64,000 nucleotides of DNA from Deltaproteobacteria bacterium (lineage in GTDB: Bacteria; Myxococcota_A; Polyangia; Haliangiales; Haliangiaceae), in NCBI GenBank assembly GCA_020630875.1, contig JAHDIH010000003.1:334071-398070 (forward strand), in the 5' to 3' direction. Shown here piece after piece: positions 9,869 through 18,000 of this stretch. How positions within the stretch are numbered: the first letter of the stretch is position 1; each line of letters starts with the position of its first letter. A program made the position numbers and the translations under genes. The notes below the pieces were generated by a model, which saw only the letters and a list, made by a program, of their open reading frames with translations, searched no databases and had not been told where the DNA came from.

Positions 9869-9897
9869 TTGACCAAAGCTCCCAGGGTGAGTAAACC
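9869..9897 (+). promoter_or_regulatory. Candidate promoter of the TetR gene with leaderless spacing
   Basis: TTGACC (9869-9874), a 17-bp spacer, TAAACC (9892-9897), then exactly 6 bases to the ATG at 9904. The -10 is weak, but it lies within the palindrome at 9887-9903, which fits autorepression. Confidence 0.45.
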
Positions 9898-9903
9898 ACT
9901 CAC
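9887..9903. promoter_or_regulatory. Palindrome abutting the TetR start codon, candidate autoregulatory operator
   Basis: GTGAGT-AAACC-ACTCAC is a perfect inverted repeat with 6-bp arms and a 5-bp centre, ending at the base before the ATG at 9904. TetR-family repressors commonly bind palindromes of this size next to their own gene. Binding here would block the proposed -10 and the start. Confidence 0.5.
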
Positions 9904-10551
9904 ATGACTACCGCTCAAGAGAGAAGACAGCAGGAACGACAGGCACGCCGCCGTCGGATTCAAGAGGCAGCTCGAGAAGTGTTTGCAGCCAAAGGCTACG
10001 CCAAAACATCGATCGAACAAGTCGCACGGCAGGCATCGCTGTCTGTGGGCGCGATTTACCTCTATTTCCGTTCTAAAGAGGACCTATACGTATCCCTCTT
10101 AGAAGAAACACTTTTGACTATCGATGGAGAACTGAAAACCATTCGTTCCTCAGGGAACCCTCAAGGTCTTAAGGCAGCGTGGAATTACCTATTTCAATGG
10201 GCTACCGCAGACGTGGAAGGAACTCGAATCCTACGTCTCATTTCCCAACCAGGTGTACGCAAACAACTTTCAGACCAAGTGGCAGAAGCAACGTCATCAG
10301 GTCTTGGACGTCTGCGAGAGCACTTCGGAGCACTCATCGCTGAAGGTGTTAGCAAAGATCGCTACCATTCGATAAGCCCTGGAGAAAGCGCAGACATAAT
10401 CTGGTCGCTGTTCCTTGGAGTACTTCAGTCAAGTGACGCTCGAACCAACCTGAGCATATCAGGAGCCACCCTGGAAGAATCAGCAGCTACCGCTTTCCGT
10501 ACGATTGAAGGAAGCTGGCTGAAAAATCAATCTGTAGCCGAAGCTGCATAA
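9904..10551 (+). CDS. TetR/AcrR-family transcriptional regulator
   Basis: The 215-residue protein has the standard architecture. A basic Arg/Gln-rich N-terminal tail (about 1-20) leads into a TetR_N helix-turn-helix (about 21-67, with FAAKGYAKTSIEQVARQASL and the highly conserved GAIYLYFRSKEDLY), and a divergent all-helical ligand domain makes up the rest. Such proteins normally repress neighbouring genes until a small ligand binds. A palindrome directly before the ATG suggests autoregulation. The ligand cannot be told from sequence. The adjacent lipase-like hydrolase and the FadL-like gene some 3 kb away would fit a lipid signal, but that is only inference. A strong terminator follows at 10569. 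Confidence 0.92.
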   Translation: MTTAQERRQQERQARRRRIQEAAREVFAAKGYAKTSIEQVARQASLSVGAIYLYFRSKEDLYVSLLEETLLTIDGELKTIRSSGNPQGLKAAWNYLFQWATADVEGTRILRLISQPGVRKQLSDQVAEATSSGLGRLREHFGALIAEGVSKDRYHSISPGESADIIWSLFLGVLQSSDARTNLSISGATLEESAATAFRTIEGSWLKNQSVAEAA

Positions 10552-10568
10552 GTTTCTGAAACGATCTG

Positions 10569-10599
10569 AAAAGAGCCTTCCTCGTGAGGGCTCTTTTTT
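10569..10599 (+). terminator. Rho-independent terminator after the TetR gene
   Basis: The 9-bp arms AAAAGAGCC / GGCTCTTTT enclose a small inner CTC/GAG pairing and run into six T residues. It isolates the TetR unit from the next gene. Confidence 0.9.
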
Positions 10600-10691
10600 G
10601 TTTCTTAGTCCATCGTTGACGCGAGCTGGTTGTACCAAAGTATCTGAGTTTGGTTCTTAATTGCCTACATCATCCTATGCGACTGTGAGGG

Positions 10692-11759
10692 ATGGTAAAA
10701 TTGTCAGTGGGGTTACTAATGATACTCGGTCTCGTCGGGCAGGCTGAAGCGGCAGACTTAGGATGTACCGAAAGTGGTGGCGTCTGCTGTTTGACGAGTG
10801 CGTCTTGCGACCAAACTCAGCCTGACTGCGATTGCGACGGGATTCCGGACGCCACTGATACCGATGATGACAACGATGGGGTTTGCGACGTAGACATTTC
10901 GTTGAACGTGGTGGCCACCGGATGCATTAATCGAGCAGGTGGAGACCCCTCACCACGTAACCCGCTGGTTTGCGGCGACTTCGACATGGACACGTGCGAT
11001 GATTGCTCAAGGGGCAACACTTGCTTCTGGGACTATAACGATCCGTCCAACGCTACGACGGAGGCAAACTATCTTGCATGCGTCACGGCTATCAGTGACG
11101 TGGGGGGAAATGGACTGGTAATCGGACAAGATGGTTTCGGACCAGCTGCGAACTTCAACACCTCCGATGATGGAGCATGGTTTGGCACAAACGACGGCGA
11201 GTGCCGAGCGGATGCCGACAACGACGGGATTCCAGATGCTTTCGATTCTAATCCAAACGACCCAACACAGTGTGGTGATAGTGATAACGATGGATGCGAG
11301 GATTGCAGCAACCAGGTAGACGGACTTGGAGCACTCGCCGATTTTGATCTAGGCCAACAAACCGATCCTACAATCTGCGCCAACCAAGGATTCACAGCTC
11401 CCTGCGACATTTATCGAAACGATGGGCCAGATGCAGATGGTGATGGATTCTGTGACGTGGGCGACGATGACGATGGTGATGGTGTCCCCAACAGCCAAGA
11501 CAGTGCCCCCAACGACCCGTGGGTTTGTGGCATAGACGCGGATAACGATGGATGTGACGATTGCGCATTCACCGATGGCGACAATCCTAATCCTGATGGC
11601 CCCGACCCAGCCGGTAATGTACCGTGCGTACCGTCAAATCAAAATCCGGGGGCAACCGCCGGGGGAGCCGGATGCAGCCACGGAAGCACCACGCTTCCGC
11701 TAGCACTACTATTGCTTGCCGCATTTCTTCGGAGCCGACGACGACGCATAATTCACTGA
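10692..11759 (+). CDS. Secreted Asp-rich calcium-repeat protein with MYXO-CTERM-like tail
   Basis: The 355-residue protein has a signal peptide (about residues 1-20, ending AEAA). The body is filled with thrombospondin type 3-like repeats rich in Asp, such as DNDGIPDA, DADGDGFCDV and DGVPNSQDSAPND, with many paired Cys. These normally bind Ca2+. The C-terminus carries a short GGAGCS segment, a hydrophobic helix (about 333-345) and a RRRR cluster. This is the layout of MYXO-CTERM sorting signals, in which an invariant Cys is retained after cleavage and the protein is displayed on the cell surface. The ATG at 10692 is the first in-frame start after a stop; its GAGGG is too close to be a good ribosome site. 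The binding role is unknown. Confidence 0.8.
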   Translation: MVKLSVGLLMILGLVGQAEAADLGCTESGGVCCLTSASCDQTQPDCDCDGIPDATDTDDDNDGVCDVDISLNVVATGCINRAGGDPSPRNPLVCGDFDMDTCDDCSRGNTCFWDYNDPSNATTEANYLACVTAISDVGGNGLVIGQDGFGPAANFNTSDDGAWFGTNDGECRADADNDGIPDAFDSNPNDPTQCGDSDNDGCEDCSNQVDGLGALADFDLGQQTDPTICANQGFTAPCDIYRNDGPDADGDGFCDVGDDDDGDGVPNSQDSAPNDPWVCGIDADNDGCDDCAFTDGDNPNPDGPDPAGNVPCVPSNQNPGATAGGAGCSHGSTTLPLALLLLAAFLRSRRRRIIH

Positions 11760-11765
11760 GTTAAA

Positions 11766-13352
11766 TCAATAGCAGTAGTCGTAGTCGCCATCGTTGTATC
11801 CGTCGCCGTAACCATCAGAGTATCCCGTATTGTAACCTGAGTCGCAGCTGGAGTCCCACTCGACCGAATACCCTGCTTCGTAACCACTGTCGTAGCTGGT
11901 CGTATACATGGCGTTAAAGCCATCAATGTACCCCGCATCGTAGGAGGCATCCGCCGCGTCGTAGTAACCACTGCTGTATCCGGCATTGTAACCGCTATCG
12001 TAGCCGGCAGCGAACCCGGCGTCATAGCCTATGGGATAACTGTCGTTATAGCAGCGAAGGTACGCCTCAGCTGCTCCATCTGCAAAACCTACGGTCTCAC
12101 CATCGCTTATCCCTGCGGCATACCCATCAACCAATCCCACGTTATATCCCGCCGACCTGCCAACAGGGATACCTTCCGCCCGTCCTGCTTGGTACTCGAC
12201 ATTTGCATCTTTGGCCGCATTGAAAGCATTCCAATAGGGCTTCATGCTGTACGTATCGGAGTAGCCTTGCTCAAAACACAGTTGCAGATATTTATCACGG
12301 TCCACTTCTTCGGAGCGTAACTTCCCAATGCCGATGAAGTTAAAACTGCCGCAACGACTACCATCGTAGTACCCCCAATCGTACCCATCCGAATGACCAT
12401 CGGGATAACAAGCTGCATAGCCATCTGAGTAACCATCGTTTTCGCCTGCGGTGTACCCGTCGTTACGCCCCTGTTGTTGTCCCAACGACGAACCATCCGC
12501 GTACCCCAAGGAATAGTCTACCCCATCTCCGGCACGGTACCCGTCTGTAAATCCGGCAGGGTAACCTTGATGGTATCCCGTCGCATTTCCATCTCCATAC
12601 CCGGCGTTGAATCCGTCATTGTCACCGCTAACGCAGGATGCACTGTCGGCAAGACCCGCTTGGTGCCCTAGGTCGTATCCAGTATCGTATCCGGCGGGAT
12701 AGGCCGTATTGTGGTCGAAACCTTCCGCATAACCTGTGGCGTATCCCGAACTGTACCCGTCGGCGTAGCCATCATCAAACGTAAGAGCTTCCCCATCCGC
12801 AGTCCCTCGAACCGCATCCTCCGCCATTTGCATGTCTGCAGCCGCAATCCCATCGCTTCGGGACGTCGAGAGATCCAACGCAATGGAGCAATCCAGATAC
12901 CCCTTAGCCCGCAAAGAAACGTTCGATTTTGAAACCGCTGAGGATTCTTCACCCCTACTATAGGCCAAAGTCATTTCTTGCGATGCGGCGCCCTCTTCAA
13001 GCGGGCTGAATCGAATATTGATGGTGCAGCGGCCAGTTTGCGCTGGCAAGACGAGTCCGCTGATGCAGGTTCCGGAAGTTAGCAATTCAAACGGAGCGGT
13101 GATCGAAAGTCCCAATGGCGATACGTCCCGAAGTACGGCGTCAGCATCTCCTTCATTAATCACCTCAAACGAAGTCTGAGTAGATCGAAGAAGTGGGGTG
13201 TCAGCGAAGGTCTTATCCGATTCTTTATCTACCGGTGCAATCGTAAGCAGTGGCCCTGAGGGGTGTTGCGTGCACCCAACCCCCAACACACTAGTCAAAA
13301 CGCCTGCCGCCAACACCTTTGTCATTGCTAGCGGACGTCTCCCAACCTTCAT
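11766..13352 (-). CDS. Lipoprotein with ASH/Ig-like domain and a very long GX3 (Gly-Tyr) tetrapeptide repeat
   Basis: I do not know this protein as a named family. The 528 residues start with a basic n-region and hydrophobic segment ending in GVGC (Cys27), so it is probably a lipoprotein. Residues about 57-149 resemble a choice-of-anchor D/ASH Ig-like domain (SFEVINEGDADAVLRDVSP, RCTINIRFSP). From about residue 194 to the end the sequence is dominated by a four-residue period with Gly at position 1 and often Tyr at position 2 (GYAD GYSS GYAT GYAE), broken by single Cys and by one charged non-repeat block (about 320-370). GX3 runs of this type are known from Yae1/LTO1 and FliH. The start at 13352 is preferred over longer forms, which would overlap the FadL gene. 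It ends 6 bases from the convergent MYXO-CTERM-like gene. Confidence 0.75.
   Translation of the reverse strand: MKVGRRPLAMTKVLAAGVLTSVLGVGCTQHPSGPLLTIAPVDKESDKTFADTPLLRSTQTSFEVINEGDADAVLRDVSPLGLSITAPFELLTSGTCISGLVLPAQTGRCTINIRFSPLEEGAASQEMTLAYSRGEESSAVSKSNVSLRAKGYLDCSIALDLSTSRSDGIAAADMQMAEDAVRGTADGEALTFDDGYADGYSSGYATGYAEGFDHNTAYPAGYDTGYDLGHQAGLADSASCVSGDNDGFNAGYGDGNATGYHQGYPAGFTDGYRAGDGVDYSLGYADGSSLGQQQGRNDGYTAGENDGYSDGYAACYPDGHSDGYDWGYYDGSRCGSFNFIGIGKLRSEEVDRDKYLQLCFEQGYSDTYSMKPYWNAFNAAKDANVEYQAGRAEGIPVGRSAGYNVGLVDGYAAGISDGETVGFADGAAEAYLRCYNDSYPIGYDAGFAAGYDSGYNAGYSSGYYDAADASYDAGYIDGFNAMYTTSYDSGYEAGYSVEWDSSCDSGYNTGYSDGYGDGYNDGDYDYCY
11769..12773 (-). repeat. DNA encoding degenerate 12-bp (GX3) tandem repeats
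   Basis: The sequence encodes Gly-(Tyr/Phe/any)-x-x units at 12-bp spacing, seen on the plus strand as recurrent gTAnCCn-type blocks (for example GTAACC, GTATCC, GTACCC). The repeats are diverged at DNA level, with no long identical copies, so they look ancient and protein-selected rather than a recent expansion. Confidence 0.8.
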
Positions 13353-13372
13353 TAATTCAAGTTGAGTTTCAT
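13352..13372 (-). other. Seven-codon mini-ORF between FadL and GX3 lipoprotein genes
   Basis: Right after the FadL-gene TAA comes ATG with five sense codons (MKLNLN) and a TAA whose last two bases overlap the ATG of the GX3 lipoprotein gene (TAATG). It could re-initiate ribosomes onto the GX3 start, which has no Shine-Dalgarno. It may equally be chance. Confidence 0.25.
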
Positions 13373-14707
13373 TTACTTGAGTTTGTACTTTAGCCCAAGT
13401 CCGACTAGTAGCCATTGTTGTTTGTAGGTTCCATCATTAACAAATACCGGCGGGTCTTCGGCGCCTCTAATGGGATTTACTTGTGCTTCGCGTCCATTGC
13501 CGGGAGCAATGGTATGAGTAGTACGTGGAGTAGCCGCAAGCGCTAAGCTCCACGTGTACTTTCCTTTCTGATAGCGAAGTCCAGCGCCAAGAAAGTGCTT
13601 GTCTAAATCAATGAGCTTAACCGATACGTTCTCGTCGGGACTTGCCCCGGTTTCGTAAGCGTAACCAGCAGAGAGCGTCAGTGTGTCCGACAGAGAGTAC
13701 TGTCCGCCGATTCGCGCGGAGTAGACGTTGTTAAAACTAAAGTCCAAGTCAATGGCACCAAGCTCATAGGTACCAATGCCAACCACGTTTTCAATAGTCG
13801 CGTCTCTTGGGTCAATACGAATACGATCGAGCATTTTCCAAAACTCCGCTTGCAAGGAAAGTTCCGCTCTCCACTTTTTTCCTCTTATCTCAATACCAGC
13901 GGCAGCAATTGGTGCGTACCAGAAATCTAAGTCTGCCTTGTTACCGTTTATCTCGGCACTGTCAAAAATATTATCGCTTGGAAGTGTTACCTCGATGCTA
14001 CCGCCACCAGTAACTTTAGCTGGCGCTTGCAGAGAAAGACCTACTCGCATGTTGTCTTTAGGTAAATAGACCGCACCAACCGATAAGCTGGGCGAAAGAA
14101 AGCTCCAAATATCAGCTCTAACTACCGCATCGAAGTCTGGATCTTCCGGAGCACAAAACGTTTGCCCTGGACAAGAGGAGACGACAGAGGTCGCAGCCAA
14201 ACGATACACAAAGTTTTGCACCATACCGCCAACGTACAGTTTATCCGAAACTTTATACGAAGCGCCAAAGCCTAACGCAATGGCTGCGGTTTGCGACATA
14301 TCTCCCATCGAGTACCTTTGTGGCCCGTCAATATCAAACTTCGGAAGCCCTCCGTAGGGAGCGTACAAACCTGCCGCAAACCGAATTTTGCTGTTGAACT
14401 TCCAACTTGCCGCTAAGGTTGGAATCGGTAACCCTTTGTTCTGATCCTTTACCGATGGAAGAGCGTTCCCTCCGGAATCTACACGCTCGTACGATAGAGG
14501 CCTCGATACGAAGCTAAAGTCGACATGCAGATTGGTCCCTGTCTCAAAAGCGATGCTCGCGGGGTTCGTGCTCCAGAACTCGAGTCCTTCTCCACCAGCA
14601 ACAGATGCCCCGCCCCGCATTACCGATGCGACTCCTCTTGTTGGCAGCTGAAGTCCGCCTGCGGAAGCTTCGGTTGCGACCAAAAGTAATACGATAAATT
14701 TCTTCAT
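13373..14707 (-). CDS. Outer-membrane hydrophobic-compound transporter, FadL/OmpP1/TodX family
   Basis: FadL-family barrels move long-chain fatty acids or other hydrophobic molecules across the outer membrane. The 444-residue protein has a signal peptide (about 1-16, ASAGG), a plug-like N-terminal region with the family hallmark pattern around STNPASIAF (NPA motif) and VASVMRGGASVAGGEG, and a beta-barrel to the end (YKLK). AAGLYAPYGG and several alternating aromatic strands match the family. Its ATG overlaps the stop of the giant lipoprotein gene (ATGA), indicating coupled expression, and the GX3 lipoprotein follows 20 bases downstream. The substrate is unknown. Confidence 0.85.
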   Translation of the reverse strand: MKKFIVLLLVATEASAGGLQLPTRGVASVMRGGASVAGGEGLEFWSTNPASIAFETGTNLHVDFSFVSRPLSYERVDSGGNALPSVKDQNKGLPIPTLAASWKFNSKIRFAAGLYAPYGGLPKFDIDGPQRYSMGDMSQTAAIALGFGASYKVSDKLYVGGMVQNFVYRLAATSVVSSCPGQTFCAPEDPDFDAVVRADIWSFLSPSLSVGAVYLPKDNMRVGLSLQAPAKVTGGGSIEVTLPSDNIFDSAEINGNKADLDFWYAPIAAAGIEIRGKKWRAELSLQAEFWKMLDRIRIDPRDATIENVVGIGTYELGAIDLDFSFNNVYSARIGGQYSLSDTLTLSAGYAYETGASPDENVSVKLIDLDKHFLGAGLRYQKGKYTWSLALAATPRTTHTIAPGNGREAQVNPIRGAEDPPVFVNDGTYKQQWLLVGLGLKYKLK

Positions 14708-17700
14708 CGATTTCGTTCCTCAATAATTCGAATAATTTTCGGAAAACCACGATCTTTATCATTAAAAAAACCGGAGATTGAATCGGCTATTGCTTGAACG
14801 TCTGCGGTCGTATGAGCTTTGGACGCATCTTGCGTCGGCTGGTCTCGTGACACAGAAGCCACCACTGTAGAAAGATGGGCCACCGGTAACCGACCATTTC
14901 CCGAGTCGGAAAACATTCGATTAATGATTCCGAGCACGACCCCTTCGCTGTCTACGGACAACAAACGGTGGTTGAGTCTCACGAGTGCATCAGCCCAACC
15001 GTTATCCCCTGTAATTCCAGTACCAACCAGTCGCAACACAGAGTAGAACTCTTCACCTTGAGCCATTAAATCAATCATTGTTGCGGAACCTGCAACGACA
15101 GCTTCTACATTGTCGGAATCAGAAAGTATGGTCGAAACAACTTTGCTTAGTTCTCGCCGGACGTCTGCCGGAATGCCATCGGCCATATCAAAGAAGCCGC
15201 TGGTAAGTGGACTGGTCAACATAGAAAGAGCGTCTTCCGGCAAAGTCTGTCGAGCCCAATCGTCGCGGTCCCCGAAGGCATCGTGCTCCGAGATACGATC
15301 ACGAAGTAAATCGATAGTCGCTATCGACAATCCTACTAGATCTCTATTCTTAAACCGCCAGCCTGAAACATTCTCGCCACGAACCAAAGCATCAACCATG
15401 CCTTTAGTTCCTACCGGCCAGTTTACATCACTCGCCACCGCATCTTGCGCACGTCTTAGTCCGTAAACCATAAGGTGTGCAGGAGTTAGACTGTCGTGCG
15501 GCCCCCCATCAAGTCTCGGTATTTCGCTATCGCCGCCCCAAGTCCGAAGTCCTGGTACCTCCGACAGCACAAAACCAACCATTTCATCAATACTTCGCGC
15601 AAGAGGTTGCCCCCCCGCCGAGGTAGCATCTACGGCTTGCAGCAATCCTACCAAAGAAGGTACAAAGTCAGGATCTTCTAGCGTCTCAATTAAGAATGGC
15701 TCGAAACTTTGGAGGTTAGAAGCCTTCGCATAACCTTGGGTATCCTCTACCCGATTATGATCCGTGGAATCTTCCGATGGCCAATGTTGATAGAGCACGG
15801 TCAGGATGTCGACAAGTATTTCCTCGGCATCATGATCTGCAAAGACTTGTACTAGCGGTCGAAGGTCGCTATAGAAGTTGTCTTTTTCCCAAGATGGCAG
15901 CGCGTCACTGTGTACTTGAGTGTACTTGACGCCATGCTTTGTTTCCACCGGGTCGGCTATTTCCGCAAGGAATGATGGCGCAGGGTCTAATAGTAGTACG
16001 CGAGTCAACGCTTCAGGGGTTGGGTGCGTTCTGAACCCTTCGATTCCAACCATATCCTCCATCATGTTGTCGGTCACTAGCAGTTCAATGAGAGTGCTGT
16101 CCCAGTTAAACGGAAGCTCCGCCTTTCGAACAGGGACGCCATTATCGTAAACCACTGCTCCATTTTGCTTCTTGTACGCTATCGACTGAACGAAAAACAC
16201 TGCCACATTATCGATTTGAAGAAGCGCACATTCATCGTAGGTTTTAATTGGAATTCCAAGATTCAATGGGTCAGTTACGCGTGCCCCTTGCTTGTTACAA
16301 TACTTGAGTCTGTTCGAGTCGGAAACAAGGTACAGAATGCGTTGCATTAAAGAGCGATTGGATCCTGAGTCGGTAAAGCTTCTATCAACTGGACTTGTGA
16401 AGTCACCAACCACTTGTTGATTAACTCCAAACGTAAATTTATCGCGGAACTTCATGCTTTTTGCGAATTTACGCATCATGGTCGTGGTTTGCGGGCGTGC
16501 CAACTCTTCTATCAATTGCTCGTGCAACCCCGGGTGGGCTGCCATGGCTTGCAGGTGTGGCAATAGATCATCAATTAGCGTTTGGTTGTTAGCCAATACG
16601 GCATTAGGATAGTTGTCCAGTCGACGGGCGGTAGCTACAGCGGCTTCGGCAAAATGCGCAAGCTCTGACTCTTTAGTGCGAAACAATTCTCTTGTTCCCA
16701 CCAACAGCTCATCAATTTCTTGATGGCGAAGCAAAGTCGTCAAACTATGCACCAAATCCATTGCCGGGGAATCGTTTCCATCAAAACCTTGGTACGTTAT
16801 TTCTTCACCATTGGGGTAAGTGCGAGTTGATTCGCTACGCAAGCCTAACATTTTTTGCATTCCGCCAAGCAAGTTGAGCAGCGGCTGCGTTTCTGGATCG
16901 AAAAAGAGAGGTGCATTGCGTGTCAAAGCTGACATCACCGTCTTACCCGTATCGCGATATTCGTAAACGGTACTTCCACCAGGAGCAGAAAGTACTCGAC
17001 CAAGAGAATCACGCGGAAGAAGTCCTGGAGAGTTTGGATGTGGAAATGGCGTCTCGACGACGACAGGCTGACCATTGGTATCTATAAAGTTTCCGGCCCC
17101 GTCAGTATCTGCAAGACCGTCGTTATTCTTGTCAACGAGTCCCATTGGCCAGCTGCCACTTACTCGCGTAACCTTCGCCTTCCCTCTCTCATCGAGTACT
17201 ACCGCGGGACTTGACGTGCCGTTGATGAGTGGTTGCTCTGAGAGTAGATAGTCTGAGGCTATCGATAGAATTTCTTGTTCGTCGCCCGCGCCAAAATTTC
17301 TGAGAGATGCGCCGACTCCGGTAAGCATTTGCGAAAATCCATCTCGAGCTCGGCCACCTGGAGCCACCTCGGCAAGAAACTGAGCAAGAGAGGTAGAAAC
17401 CTCAGGAGAACTTGTTAACGCGGCGATCATCCCCCCCGGTTTGGCGGAGAGCCCTTCTTGGTTAACAAAGTGGGCGATGGACGTTAGCGACTCACTATCT
17501 TCTGAGAGCGTAAGTGAAAATTCTGCTAGTGCGTTGGCGGCTCCCCGGGTCACGCCATCGTCGTGCGCAAGATGCACTTCCTTGGATGCAAGAATCGTTT
17601 GCAACTTTGCGGCGGTATCTTCGGGGACAAGGTGGTCTAAGGTCTGCTCAGTGAGTAATCGATCTTGTTGAAAAGCTTGCGCCTGTGGAGGTGCGGAAGT

Positions 17701-17919
17701 TGGAACGTCGTAACCAAAGCAATACGTTTTTGCCCTTGCACCACTAACATCAACAATTCCATCGCCATCAGCTAAGTCAGCATGGTAATCGAGACGACGA
17801 CAAAACAGCGATGCTACTTCTTCACCAAAACTGCCATGACCATCGTCGACCCTTTCAGGAAGTGGTTCGCTGCATGCCGTTGCAAACACCAGAAAAAGGG
17901 CGGTTCTCTGCATGAACAT
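14704..17919 (-). CDS. Giant lipoprotein of unknown function, coupled to the FadL-like gene
   Basis: The 1071-residue protein has a short signal with the lipobox ATAC (Cys16). The mature part begins with an Asp/Gly segment (HADLADGDGIVDV) and then appears largely alpha-helical, with no transmembrane segments and a repeating character of helix pairs (for example around SMLTSPLTSGFFDMADGIP, and SKVVSTILSDSDNVEAVVAG). I recognise no named domain. The ATGA overlap with the FadL-like gene implies a joint role at the outer membrane, possibly as a periplasmic or surface partner of the transporter; that is inference. A TATAGG hexamer ends 6 bases before the ATG at 17919. A start two codons later (17913) is possible. 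Confidence 0.8.
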   Translation of the reverse strand: MFMQRTALFLVFATACSEPLPERVDDGHGSFGEEVASLFCRRLDYHADLADGDGIVDVSGARAKTYCFGYDVPTSAPPQAQAFQQDRLLTEQTLDHLVPEDTAAKLQTILASKEVHLAHDDGVTRGAANALAEFSLTLSEDSESLTSIAHFVNQEGLSAKPGGMIAALTSSPEVSTSLAQFLAEVAPGGRARDGFSQMLTGVGASLRNFGAGDEQEILSIASDYLLSEQPLINGTSSPAVVLDERGKAKVTRVSGSWPMGLVDKNNDGLADTDGAGNFIDTNGQPVVVETPFPHPNSPGLLPRDSLGRVLSAPGGSTVYEYRDTGKTVMSALTRNAPLFFDPETQPLLNLLGGMQKMLGLRSESTRTYPNGEEITYQGFDGNDSPAMDLVHSLTTLLRHQEIDELLVGTRELFRTKESELAHFAEAAVATARRLDNYPNAVLANNQTLIDDLLPHLQAMAAHPGLHEQLIEELARPQTTTMMRKFAKSMKFRDKFTFGVNQQVVGDFTSPVDRSFTDSGSNRSLMQRILYLVSDSNRLKYCNKQGARVTDPLNLGIPIKTYDECALLQIDNVAVFFVQSIAYKKQNGAVVYDNGVPVRKAELPFNWDSTLIELLVTDNMMEDMVGIEGFRTHPTPEALTRVLLLDPAPSFLAEIADPVETKHGVKYTQVHSDALPSWEKDNFYSDLRPLVQVFADHDAEEILVDILTVLYQHWPSEDSTDHNRVEDTQGYAKASNLQSFEPFLIETLEDPDFVPSLVGLLQAVDATSAGGQPLARSIDEMVGFVLSEVPGLRTWGGDSEIPRLDGGPHDSLTPAHLMVYGLRRAQDAVASDVNWPVGTKGMVDALVRGENVSGWRFKNRDLVGLSIATIDLLRDRISEHDAFGDRDDWARQTLPEDALSMLTSPLTSGFFDMADGIPADVRRELSKVVSTILSDSDNVEAVVAGSATMIDLMAQGEEFYSVLRLVGTGITGDNGWADALVRLNHRLLSVDSEGVVLGIINRMFSDSGNGRLPVAHLSTVVASVSRDQPTQDASKAHTTADVQAIADSISGFFNDKDRGFPKIIRIIEERNR

Positions 17920-17925
17920 AATACG

Positions 17926-17931
17926 CCTATA
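17926..17931 (-). promoter_or_regulatory. Candidate -10 element, leaderless spacing, for the giant lipoprotein gene
   Basis: TATAGG lies on the minus strand exactly 6 bases upstream of the ATG at 17919, and no Shine-Dalgarno is present. There is no convincing -35. The 81-base gap before it contains no other feature. Confidence 0.4.
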
Positions 17932-18000
17932 CCACCATACTCTTCCCTACAGCGAAAGCCCTGACGCGCCGCGGCGTGCATTATGTTGCGACTCGATGCG

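Noticed and set aside
11769-12773. Repetitive DNA that could be mistaken for a CRISPR array
   Set aside because: The period is 12 bp with diverged units that encode Gly-x-x-x repeats in one frame; no identical direct repeats with unique spacers and no cas genes.
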